Below are positions 48,356 through 64,000 of a stretch of 64,000 bases of DNA, piece by piece. Within the stretch, counting starts at the first letter, position 1; every line of letters begins with the position of its first letter. The stretch is taken from assembly GCF_000247815.1 (NCBI RefSeq), contig NC_021686.1, forward strand, positions 10,948,746-11,012,745, given 5' to 3'. Source of the stretch: Ficedula albicollis. Its lineage: Eukaryota; Chordata; Aves; Passeriformes; Muscicapidae. A program made the translations under genes and the position numbers. The notes under the pieces were generated by a model. The model did not search any database, was not told where the DNA came from, and saw nothing but the letters and a program-made list of their open reading frames with translations.

Positions 48356-48451
48356 CTCCCAGATCCTACCTGCATCCCGGGAAGGGTGAGGGGCTGGGGG
48401 CTGCGAGCTCCGCACCGCTCCGCTGCCTCCTGCCCGCTCCCCTCCGCCTCC

Positions 48452-48512
48452 NNNNNNNNNNNNNNNNNNNNNNNNNNNNNNNNNNNNNNNNNNNNNNNNN
48501 NNNNNNNNNNNN
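48452..48512. other. Assembly gap (61 N)
   Basis: Unknown bases. The left flank is GC-rich (CCGCTCCCCTCCGCCTCC). The right flank goes straight into GAAAAAA and then 2.2 kb of C. Confidence 1.
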
Positions 48513-48517
48513 GAAAA

Positions 48518-50734
<2,217 letters not shown>

Positions 50735-51081
50735 TTGAGCAGCGTGAGAGCTTTTCGACAAACTCGATTTTGCTTGGAACGTTTAAAAATAAGATTTTTG
50801 GGGCTGTTTCTGCTCTTTTCTGGCCGATGTCCCGGTGGGCGCCTCAAAACTCCTGTCCAGGGTGTTGGGGGGGGGGACGCTTTATTATTATTATTATTAC
50901 TTTTAATTTATACCGGATTAAATTAGATTTTTCCCTCCTCCCCTTTTTCGCTATAAAAGCCGATTTTTGTTTAATTAAGTAAAGAAACGGGGGGATGAGT
51001 TGGGAGATTCGGGGGGGTTTTGGCGGCAATGGGGGGTCCCCCCCCCACTTCTCCCTGAGGAGTGCTCTGGGCTGCGCAAAG
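50735..51081. promoter_or_regulatory. 347-bp island between two giant poly-C runs, with a TATA-like box
   Basis: Ordinary complex sequence: an ATT trinucleotide run (about 50881-50899), AT-rich DNA, and TATAAAAG at 50952-50959 in the context TTTCGCTATAAAAGCCG. If the neighbouring poly-C blocks stand for unread GC-rich DNA, this may be part of a promoter region upstream of TNRC18. No start codon with a recognisable peptide follows. Confidence 0.3.
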
Positions 51082-54055
<2,974 letters not shown>

Positions 54056-54229
54056 AGCAGCCACGCAGGCAGGGTTTAATTAATTTCAAAATACACCCGA
54101 AAATAATTGTTAAAAAGCCCCAACAAAGCAAAGCAGCGAGATTTTTCGGGGCATAATTTTTCATTTCTCCCCTCTTTCTTTCTTTTTTTTTCTTTGTTTT
54201 GTTGTTTTTTTTTTTTTTTAAATCATCCC

Positions 54230-54745
<516 letters not shown>

Positions 54746-54784
54746 TAAAAAAAAAAGGGGAAAATAAATAAAAATTAAAGAACT

Positions 54785-54808
54785 AAAAAAAAAAAAAAAA
54801 AAAAAAAA
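54785..54808. repeat. Poly-A run, 24 bp
   Basis: A simple A tract in an A-rich stretch (54740-54808). No retroposon body or target-site duplication is recognisable next to it. Confidence 0.8.
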
Positions 54809-54829
54809 TCGTAATTTCTTGTGCAGAGC

Positions 54830-55860
54830 TTGTTGTCTGTAAAGCCTCCCAGTTCTTATCTGCTTTGTTACACACATCCCAGTCTAAAATAGAAAGCATG
54901 TTTTATCTCTATATCCATGCACAAATACACCAAATAGTTTAAAAACCATTAATTACATACATTTGGCATAAAACAGTTTCTTAAGGAAAAAAAAACTCTC
55001 CTGAATTTTGAGACCAAATGGGATCAGATCCTTTAAAATTATAAGGTGAGCCAGTTCCCAGCTGATGTAAACTGGTATAGTCTCTATGAAAACAAAAGAG
55101 CAGATCACAATCAACTAAAAATGCAGCACGTTTAATGAGAAACTTTCAGAAATAAACTGTTTATTTCTTTTACTGTAAAGTATATACTGTGGCAGGATAT
55201 TTTCAGGCAGTAAAAATAAGCACTCCCAAAATTGTGGAAAATATAGAAAATACTTGGGCATTGATAAAAGGTGTTATTTTTTTACTGAATGTGGGTTATT
55301 ACTTGCATAATTGGTACAACATAGAAAGCAGTTCACAAAAATGGTGTTGTTTGCACTTCTGTAATTAAGACTGTATCAGTATTTCAAGGGCATAATAGCC
55401 AGCTAGAAAAACACATGCAATTACAGCATTAATTCCTCAGGAAGTAAATCTTGAGCCAGCTTTTGTGGAGAAAACACTGCTTTGGTTAGTGACAAGGTAG
55501 AGGAGTCCAAAGAAAATAATTCTTGGTTCCAGCATGGCATCAGGTGTTCTGCATTCCTCTCATAATTAAAGCCTAATGTGGAAGAGATGCCTTAACAGAC
55601 TTAACAAGCAGAAATGCAAATATTAGACTGACTTAGTATGTTCCACTTTTGCAATTTATTAATTGCTGTAAATATGCAAAGGTATGCAATTAAAAGAGCA
55701 AATGAGTGTTTCTAATTAGGATGGAATGGTAGCACATTTCATCGAAGTAGGACACAGCGTGCTCCTTAGCTGTGTATATGTTTTTGCCAATTAGTCAACA
55801 CGGAATTCTCGTCTGAACAATTGAGCCTCATGTAATTGGCAAACGAGCACTGGAGCACCA
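54830..55860. promoter_or_regulatory. About 1 kb AT-rich conserved-element candidate upstream of TNRC18
   Basis: A long, unique, AT-rich and CpG-poor block set between two CpG-rich regions. It holds many intact cores: AACCATTAATTACATAC, CATAATTGGTAC, TGTAATTAAGAC, TTTATTAATTGCTG, AAATATGCAAAGG (octamer-like), ATGCAATTAAAAG and TTTCTAATTAGG. It resembles the ultraconserved-type sequence found beside regulatory genes. An acceptor-like TTTTTGCCAATTAG ends at 55794. Confidence 0.45.
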
Positions 55861-55878
55861 AAGTCCAAAAACAAGCCC

Positions 55879-55954
55879 ATGGCTGCGGGGCTCCCCGCCG
55901 CCCTCCAGCCCGGAAAATTCCTCGCATCGGGCATCAGCCTCCACTCCCACCCGG
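55879..55954 (+). CDS. TNRC18: Probable first coding exon of TNRC18 (N-terminus)
   Basis: TNRC18 is a large nuclear BAH-domain protein; recent work shows that its BAH domain reads H3K9me3 and helps silence endogenous retroviruses. Here an ATG in a strong Kozak context (AAGCCCATGG) encodes MAAGLPAALQPGKFLASG, then ISLHSHP, and one base of a glycine codon before the donor G|GTAAGG. This resembles human TNRC18 as I recall it (GLPGPLPPGKYMAGLNLHPH, then PG), including the phase at the Gly codon. An in-frame TGA at 55822-55824, with no ATG in between, supports the start. The human protein has extra residues before this block (it begins MDGRDF) that I do not find here. The exon may therefore be an alternative start, or that part may lie in unread GC-rich DNA. 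Order and strand after FBXL18 fit. The paralogue BAHCC1 is a weaker alternative. Confidence 0.55.
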
Positions 55955-56572
55955 GTAAGGCTCCGCGGATCCCCCGCGCCTTCCCTTCCCTTTCCTTCCC
56001 TCCGCGGCGAACCCGGGATCCGGCTTTAACCACCACCCCACCCCCCAAAAAAAATATAAATAGCGTCATGATAATTATATATTTGTGCGCTCGCAGCTTT
56101 TTCGCGTGTTTTCCCCAGTGTTTTCTGCTTCGCGTGTTTTTTGATTTGGCGAAAAAAAATAGGGGGATGGGGAAGAAGTACGAAAAAAAAATTAGGGTGA
56201 TGGTGGAAAAATAAGGGCATGGAGTAAAAAAATAGGGGAATAGGGGGGAAAAATTGTGCCTAGAGTATAGAAGTTCCCCCCTTCCAGCGTACGGTTTTGT
56301 TGGCACTGAGGAAAATCCCCGTCGCGGCAGCTGCGGAACAAATCCGGGGAATAAATCCGATTTTGGGAAAGCTGGGGAGAGGCGGAGGGACGGGACTGCG
56401 CTGCCCGGCGCTGCGCTTCCCGGACAGCCAAAAAAACATCCCTGGGCTGGGAAAAAGGGGTAAAATGGGGCTTTTTTTGGGATTTCTTTCCCGGTGCAGC
56501 CCGAGCCCCGCTGAGATCCTGCTGCCCCCGGGCAGCGCTGCCGGCACCACTGGTTTTGATTTTTTTTTTCTT
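55955..56572. promoter_or_regulatory. CpG-rich sequence around and after the probable TNRC18 start
   Basis: CpG-dense at 55890-56010 and 56310-56560 (for example CCGTCGCGGCAGCTGCGG and GCTGCCCGGCGCTGCGCTTC), with an A/T-rich centre. It fits a CpG island at a gene start. It ends at another poly-C run. Confidence 0.4.
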
Positions 56573-56680
<108 letters not shown>

Positions 56681-59600
56681 TTTTTTTTTTTCTCCGCAAT
56701 TCTTATTTTTAAAACCCGCAAACAAAACTTCCATGCAGTGTGAATGACTGCTCCCTCCTTACATTTTTCCCCCTTCTCGATGCGCTTCGTTCTCAAAAAA
56801 AAAAAAAGAGACACTGAAATATACGCAGTTTATTTTTTTTTCCCACAGTCAGGTTTTTATTTATTTCTTCAAATTACTTTTGTTTTTTGGAGGCTTTTCA
56901 TTTTTTTCCCCTTTTCCGAGCTCCCTTTCCCAGCGGCTCGCTGAGTCCGGCGCTGCTGGGAGGACGCTGCCGCACTCTCCTGCCCACGCTCCTGCTCGCT
57001 GCTTTCCCTGGGAGGACACAAGGGATTTCTGACCGTTTGATTTCCCTCTCTGGCTTTATTTTAAATTTTTTTTTTTTCCGCTTTTTTTCCCCTGGGCGTG
57101 GAGAGGTGACTCGGAGTTTACTTTAGGCGTTGGGAGGGTGACAGGTTTTGCAATAATAAACCTGCTTTTCTCCCAGCCGCCCGGGATGAATGACTTTGAA
57201 ATTTGCAAACCTGATTGCCAACATCTGCAGAGAAGGAAGCAGCCTGAATCGAGGGAAAAAGATTTATTAGTTTTAGACTAGGTGGCAGTGCCAATTTCCC
57301 AGGTGCTAAGAGGAGAGGTGTAAAGCGAATGGGGCTATGAAGCCAAGCACATGGGCAAACACCTTCTTTTTTCCTTCCCTTTTGTCTTTTTTTTCCCTCA
57401 CTTTTTTTCCCCCTCTCCTTCACCTCCTACTGCAGCAGAATATTATCTTTGCAAAAATTCATCTGGACAGTCTCAAGCCAGACTGAGTGTGGGTTCTTGG
57501 TATTTTTAAAATTATTCTTTTTTTTTTTATTGGGTAGTTTTATTTTTCTTTCTTTCTTTTTTTTTTTTTTTTTTTAAGTTTTATTTCTCCTCCCAACCTT
57601 TCCTTTTCTGAAATCCAGGCAGGTCAGGAGGGAGGCTCAGAGCTCTCCAAGCTGACCAAGCTCCGTGATGCGGTCTGGGAGCTTTCCTACAACACTGGGA
57701 GAAAGCCTCAGATTTGGGTCCCCTCACAGAGGGAGTGGGGTGTGCGATACCGCCAATTCTTTTTTATTGTGTTCTTGTTTTATTTTAAAAATTATTTCTA
57801 TTTTTATTATTTCTGGGAGTTGTTTGAAATCCTCTGCACTCAAGTGGTGCCCCGTCTCCCCGTCCGCTCCCTGCACAATCCTCACCAAGCTCGGCTTTGT
57901 CACGGCAATTCCCAGTCAGGCTAAACTCCATTAAAAAGATCTGTACAATTAACAGCCGAAACTCCCATTAAACCACAGCACTGGGATAGGCAGGGATTTT
58001 TTTTCTGTTGTTTTTTACGGCTTTAACAATATCGCCTGAAATGATGATTGCTTCCTGCTACCGAGGGGCCCTTTGTAGGTTTGCGTTCGCAGTGCTGTTG
58101 GTGTGTGGTTTTGGTGGTTTTTTTTTTTCGTTGTTGTTGTGTTTTTTCGGGGGTTTGTTTTGTTTTTAGGAGGGGTGGAACGCAAAGGCTTGTGCAAGGG
58201 GTTAAGAAAAGTGGGCAGGAGGCGAAGCCTTTAAATAGAGCCAGTTCAAACCGATCCTTAAATACCGCCGGGCTGAAGAAAGAGACTCTTGAATCTGTCC
58301 CAGCGTCCTCCGAAAATAAATACGCCCCTGTAAAAATAGCATGATTGGCCATATTTGAGAATCCAGTTATGGCCGGCAGCGACTCCTTGTTTTTCCCGTA
58401 CTTTCTGCTCATTCCGGCAGCCGGGCTCTGCCCCAGCGCCAAAGTACGGGCGCCTGGGCTGTGTCCAGTGACCCCTGGACCCTCGGCTTCTCTCTGGGGG
58501 ATTTCTGCTCCATGGCGGCGTTTTGGCCGCTGCCGTGCTGGCCGGGGGGACAGGGACAGAAGCCCCTTTGTTGGAAGCGCACTGAGGGAGGAGTGAGCTG
58601 GGGGCTGAGGCGGGAGCTGAGATGCGGGGATGCCGTTCCCTGTGCCCCCTGTACTCTTGGGCATCGCCACCTCCCCATCCCTGAGGAGGGCAGAGGGGTG
58701 CTCCCCCATTGGGCTTTATAGAGGGATTGTGTGCAATGGAATTTCGAGACGTTGTTTTAAAAAAGGCTGCAATAGATGGAACGAGGCTGCCGAGTCCATT
58801 AAGGCAAGGGCTCGCTCTGCTCTGCAGCAGCCCAAAATATGGAGGTTTATCGTTTTGCTCCTTCCCTATGCCACTGTCTTTGGGTCCTGGTCTCGGCTCC
58901 ATCCCAGAGGAGCGTGTTGTTCTTGGCAGGCTCTGTGTTTTGGAGGAGTTGGAAAAGGCTCCCTCAGACGCGATTGCGAAGGGCTGCTCTGGGACCGTGT
59001 CCTTGCCAGGCAGCAGCGGGGCTGTGTGTGAGCAAGGATCACCCATATCCAAAAAAAGACTCTCTGGGTATAAAATAATATTACTGGTAATTAATAAAAA
59101 TGTGCTTTTTGCTGTGTGCTGAGGTATCCTTTCTCGGGTGGAGGGGTTGCAGGAACAAATCTGTGTTTGTATAGAAGGCTGCACACCCTCTTCCATTACA
59201 ATATGCTTCAGAAACGCTTTCCAGTGCTCGGGAAAAGGGACACACCACTATGAGCAGGGCTGTGTTAAATCCAGCTCCAGAACAGTGGCTGGAAAGAAAG
59301 GGGGCAGACAGAGGGGAGAGATTTTGGTTTCCCTGCTTTCCTACTTCACATTAACATGTGCATTCAAATGCAGGGATTTAAGGCAGATTGGAGACTGTCC
59401 TTGCTTTCAGGCTTGCTGTGCCCGGGGAGAAGTTTTCTAGACAGCTGGGCCAGGTAGGAGCATAGGAAAAGAAATAAAAATACCCTTCCATCCCCCAGGA
59501 CAGCGCTGCTGTGCCAGCAAAATCCCTCTGTAGCCATCCTTATAATGGCAAAATGGTGCTTGTGCTGAGCCCGCAGATTTTGCAGGGGGCCTTGCCGTCG

Positions 59601-60879
59601 GCAGTGCCGGTGGAAGCACGGTTCGTTCATGGAGCTGCATCCACGCTAAGCTCGCTTTGCCGACAGAGAGGCCGGGGTAGCGTGGGCTGGGCACCGCAGC
59701 GCTCCGTGCCCCGCGTTCCTCCGAGTGCCCGCACCAGCGCCGGGATTCTGCCCGTGGTTCGGCGCGGCTCTTTTTGGTTTTGATGCTGCAAGGGAAATAC
59801 CATCGGTGCTTAATGGCCCTTGAAACCGTGGTTCCCCCTCCCTGCCTGCCCAGGGGGTGGTGCGAGGGGCAGAGCTCGAGGGGCTCCTTGGGGCAGGGGC
59901 TTGGTGTAACACCGGGAGGAATGTGGACGGGCCGGGAGGATGCTTCCCCTCCCTTGGGGCCCTGCTGCAACAAGATGCTTTTTAAGACGTGTTTTCAGGC
60001 AGAGCAGGGAGCGTGCCTGTCCCAGTGGGGCTCGGGGAGGTGGCGCTGGGCAGCGATGTTGTGCTCGGTCTCGTCACTCTCCGCTCTTCACACCCGGCAT
60101 CCCCGGGGGTGGAGGAAGTGCTCGGCCATGGAGTGGTGTCCCTGCAGCTCCCTCGGGCTGCTGGCCAACTCGTAGGCTGTGAGGAAGGCAGGAGCAGTGT
60201 CTGGGCTGAAATGGTGGTAGAAAAAAGACTTGTGCATTTTTGAGAGTCTCCCAAAATTTTTTTTCCTGATGGGCTGTGTGGTGGCATCTCCATCCTTCAG
60301 GAGCAGTGGGAAGGACTGTGCAGCCTGTGCTGCGTTGCTCTGTTGAAGTGCCCATCCCAAGCAGTGGTAGCTGGTAGGGATTTTGGAACAGGGACAAGAG
60401 CCCAAGGGCCAATGTGGTGACGTAAACTTGCTCAGAGCAAGGTCCTGCGGGATCCTCTGCCGTGTGAGGGTTTCCAACACCTTCCCGGGTGAACGGGCAG
60501 GAGTCTGTCCCTGCCTCCGGTAACACAAGGCTGGTGAAGGTGTCATTTATAAGTGTGGCTTCTAGCAGCCTTTCTCCCACTTGGAGCGAGCCTTGCCTCC
60601 TAGCCGGCACAGAGTCTCTTTGGTAGGGTTGGAAAACCACTGGTCCCGTCCCTGACTGATGGTGTGCCAGAGAAAATCTGATCTGGAGGATGAGCCGACA
60701 CTAGAAATCCTAGCTGGGGGTGGCATGGGGCACTGGGCAGGTCCCCGGTGCTGGGGACAAGCTCCTGTTCTTTCCCAGCAGAACAGCTGTTGGAGAAATG
60801 GAAATCTGGGAATTAATCTCACTGCAGACATGGTTAGCAGAGCAGAGCTTTCGTAAGAGAAATTTTAGATCTCCTTCCT

Positions 60880-61010
60880 AGGATAACCCAGGGTAAGCTG
60901 AAATTAGTTTATAATTATATAGTAAATAACCCCCCATCTTGTCATTTCACCATCTTCTGGTGAATATGGAAATGAACATTATTAAGGGGAATTAACGTCG
61001 TTATGGCAGC
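60880..61010. promoter_or_regulatory. AT-rich block, possible conserved non-coding element
   Basis: Includes GTTTATAATTATATAGTAAA, CATTATTAAGGGG and GAATTAACGTCG, and runs directly into a CpG-rich patch. Judged by composition only. Confidence 0.3.
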
Positions 61011-63404
61011 CTTCCAGGTGAGCGCCTTGCGGTTCGGCCGCGGCTGCAAGCGGCGCGAGGGTGTCGGATCACCTCCCCGAGCTGGGGTTAGCGCCCGGCG
61101 AGTCCAAACAAGTCCCCGTGTGTTTGCACCGTGTACTAAACTGGTCCAGTTAAAGCTCCGGGCAGGAGGTGGTGCAGGGAATCGGGGCCAGCCTGGCATG
61201 TGCTGACACGAAAGGTGCCGTGCTGGGATGAGGAGATGTTGGTCTGGGTTAGGTAACGCGATCCAGCATCGCCTGCTCGAGGTGCTGAGGACAAGGGAGT
61301 GCTTTGTTCAGCCTCGCTGCTGAAATGGAGAGCACGGTGTGCCCTGAACAACCTGAAAATGCAGGCGGGGTGCAGGAGCCGAGGGCAGCCCCTAATTCCC
61401 TACCCATTGGAGCCGGGGTGAGGGAGCAGTGCTGTGTCCAGCTGCACAGCCTCTCGCTGGCTTTTCCAGCTGGGATACTCTTTAAGAAGCAAACTTTGGG
61501 AGGGGACCGCTCCGGTGTGGCTGCCTCACCCTCGCCACGAGGATTTGGCGGTTTCCTTCTCCCCGTGTTTCCTCCCATCCCTGCGTTTCTGGCTGGCTGC
61601 GCTCCGGGACGGCACAGCTGGATGTCTGCAGGCATCGCGACGCACCCACCAACACCGTCCCTCTATGCTGTTTATTTGCTTTGCTCATTGTTTGCTTCTC
61701 CCCAGCTCTTAAACACCACGGGACGGCCACCACGCAGCCCCTTTAGCTCCATCCCCGTGGGTGCTGGCTGGGGAATGAGCGGCAGGAGCCCCTGATCCGG
61801 CAGTGACAGTTGGGCTCGCTCCCCACGCTGCCAGGATCAGCTGTTGGGTGCACAATATGCTCCCGTTTTCCTCTCCAGCTGTTGCTGCTGACGGTTATGG
61901 GATGCGAAAGGTAGTTGAAACTCTGGCATCGCTAAATCAGGGAAGTGATGGGCCGGAAGGAGGGGCCGAGCGGGAGATCAGTGTGTCTGAGGCTGGGTTT
62001 TTTTAAATCCAGCTAGATTGAAAGAGTGGCAAAAGGATTGAAGTGACCTTGGGAATAAATTTTATTGCCAGCATAGCAGTGGCCAAAGAGCCATTTTGAG
62101 GGAGCTGGATGCAGGCAGGCAAGCCAAACATGGTGGGCTCGGAGCAAGGGAAGGAGCAATATTCAGGAGGGAATATGTCTTTTTAGAGAAATAACAGAAA
62201 TTTTAAGGTGCTCAGCCCTGCCTCTCTGGAGCTGTATCCCCAACAACTTCTGCAAAGGTAGTTCTTGCTTCTGCCTCCATCCATCTTATCCTGAGGCATC
62301 CCTGCCAGCAAAGAGCCCTTTTTACCTTCGGTAATTGGATGTATTTCCCCTAATTCCCTTCATGCCCCCATCCCTTCTCAGCAGAATTCCGTGTGACTTG
62401 AATATGCTTTTTACGTTTTGTTTAATTGCTTTTAATTAACAGAAAATTTAAAAATAATAACGACAGTGGCCATTGTGCTAGTGAGGAAGGGTTTTGGAGG
62501 GATTGGGCTGTGTGCTGCTCGCAGGCAGTGCCGATTGCCGTGTGTGGATGAAGCAGCTCCCGTGTTATCACCACGCAGTGTGTGTCATCCTGGTGTTTGT
62601 GTCCTGCTCTGCTGGGCGTGGGGACATCCCACATGCCGTGTCACACACAAGCCAAGCGGGTAATGCTCCAGCGAGCAGAGATCTGGGCGGGTGAGTAAAG
62701 AAGGGTGGTGAGTAAAGAGGGGTGCAGGCACCTTCCTTGCCACCAGGGTGCCGGTGGAAGCCCCGGCTCGGCTGGGATGGGCAGGGCACACTGTGCCGGG
62801 CTCCTGGAGTGTGCAGCGTACCGGGGTTTCCCTTTGCAATCCGGGCACTGCAGCGGGGCTTTCTCCCTAATGAGATTAGTGACACAAAGCAGCAATTCTT
62901 CTGCTACTTTTAATGGATGTTCAGAGTTTGTGTGGGATCGGAAATTCCTACTTTCATCAGATGAGCCCTCTCTGTGACTATTTTGTGGACAGATCTTCCT
63001 TCCCTCGGCTTCAGGGCTGACAGTCATATTGGCACAAGCGTTTCAGGCTTTCCCCTCCTGCCCCCTCTGCTGCCTGTTCTCCTGAGCCCCAGACATGGTG
63101 GGTTTTATCTTCTCTCCTGCTTTGAATCACACCATCACCCCAAGCTGCTTTCATCTGGAGGACACGAAAGATTGGTGGCCTTCCTTGGGCACACTAAACG
63201 CAGCTGGGAGGAGGGAGAAATGCAAAAGTCATTCTTGAGCCATTCTTGCAGGTACTCCTTGGTGTCCCTGGTTGAGATGTGCAAGCACATACATGTGTGT
63301 ATGTTCATATATAGGGCACCCATGTAGTGCCTCACCTGATGGAGGGCTGGCCGTCCCTGCATGGTGTCATTGGGGCCAGCTTGGCCAATTTGTCAAGAGC
63401 CCAA

Positions 63405-63495
63405 GGGCTGTGCTTCAATTTGAATACGGATTTGCATAATTCATCAGGAATTAAACCGCACTGCCATAATATTTGCCCGTGCGTTTATCTCCCAT
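63405..63495. promoter_or_regulatory. AT-rich block, possible conserved non-coding element
   Basis: Compact motif-rich sequence: TTCAATTTGAATACGG, GATTTGCATAATTCATC (octamer-like ATTTGCAT), GGAATTAAACCGC and CCATAATATTTGCC. Confidence 0.35.
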
Positions 63496-64000
63496 TATCA
63501 GCAGTGGGGAGGTGTGGGGTCCTGGGCGTTTGCTGGCCACAGACACACCTTTGCTTCACAGTTCAGTGCTTTTTTGGTGCAGAAGAGGTGGCGTGGGCTG
63601 ATGTACAGGAGGGTGTGGGAAGGGCAGGAGCCTCTGGAAGGAAAAAAGGCTGAGTGTGGGGTCAAGAGGAGAGGCTTGGCAGAGGCTGAGCTTTTTGAGC
63701 CTGGTTTCCTAATGAAAAGAGTCTTAGGAGATTGTGATCCGTGTGTGGATCCCTTTCTTTTGCCCCCAAATGCCTTCAGCCTGTCGCTGAATTTTTCCCA
63801 GGGTGGTTTAGGTCTCTGCTGATGCTGTTTAAGTCAATGCTGGGCTCTGGGAGAGGGATGCACAGAGCAGCACATGCAGGAGCATCCAGCTTCACCTTGC
63901 ACTTACTGTGTCCTGGCTATGCTGTATCCAAGGGGAATCATGAAGCCAGAGCTGATGAATTTGTTTGGATCATGGCAATGTCCTCGTTGCAGCCCTGGGG

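Larger units (their letters stand above)
56681..64000. other. Probable first intron of TNRC18, no exon found
   Basis: If the start at 55879 is correct, this is intron. I looked for the next expected TNRC18 peptide (FSHLPSG- and LNHL-like) and did not find it. Contents are T-rich low-complexity DNA (56800-58150), CpG-rich patches (58370-58660, 59590-59780, 60990-61120) and AT-rich candidate elements (60880-61010, 63405-63495). Long minus-strand frames around 58.0-59.2 kb have no recognisable domain. Confidence 0.5.

Noticed and set aside
57000..58150. T-rich tracts as retroposon tails
   Set aside because: No element body, no target-site duplication and no family motif could be recognised next to them.
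58258..59196. 312-codon frame on the minus strand
   Set aside because: No recognisable domain. It overlaps several equally open frames in CpG-rich DNA and lies in the presumed first TNRC18 intron.

Overview
The window looks like a vertebrate, almost certainly avian, nuclear chromosome. The support is several CR1-type LINE tails with the usual bird 3' end, spliced exons with canonical GT/AG sites, long introns and intergenic DNA, and no bacterial-style gene packing. Two genes can be recognised, both on the + strand. The 3' end of FBXL18 lies on the left: a 219-bp internal exon at 2176-2394, then a terminal exon at 15329-15485. A probable first coding exon of TNRC18 lies on the right at 55879-55954. 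These genes are neighbours in the same orientation in human (chr 7p22), which supports both calls. I infer that this is the bird equivalent of that block; in chicken it lies, as far as I recall, on chromosome 14.

Layout: 1-2175 is upstream intron. 2395-15328 is the last FBXL18 intron, with a palindromic element (3875-4045), a CR1 tail (6826-7378) and about 400 bp of pure TTCC repeat (11103-11503). 14976-17013 is a 1019-bp near-perfect tandem duplication that carries the FBXL18 terminal exon in both copies. About 17-54 kb is intergenic: CR1 tails, GC-rich unique DNA, and AT-rich blocks that look like conserved non-coding elements. It also holds a 701-bp tandem duplication (40.3-41.7 kb) and a 204-bp plus 81-bp duplication cluster (47.8-48.4 kb). 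54-57 kb is CpG-rich and AT-rich DNA around the putative TNRC18 start. 57-64 kb would then be the first TNRC18 intron.

Assembly quality matters here. Six uninterrupted runs of C (56, 348, 2215, 2973, 109 and 108 bp, about 5.8 kb in all) and a 61-base N gap sit between 28 and 57 kb. All are C on the + strand. I read them as sequencing or gap-filling artefacts in G-rich DNA rather than real sequence. They also create the longest reading frames in the window (poly-Pro/poly-Gly), which are not genes. The near-identical tandem duplications may share that origin or may be real and recent; read depth would decide. I found no tRNA, rRNA, CRISPR array, intact retroelement or viral gene.
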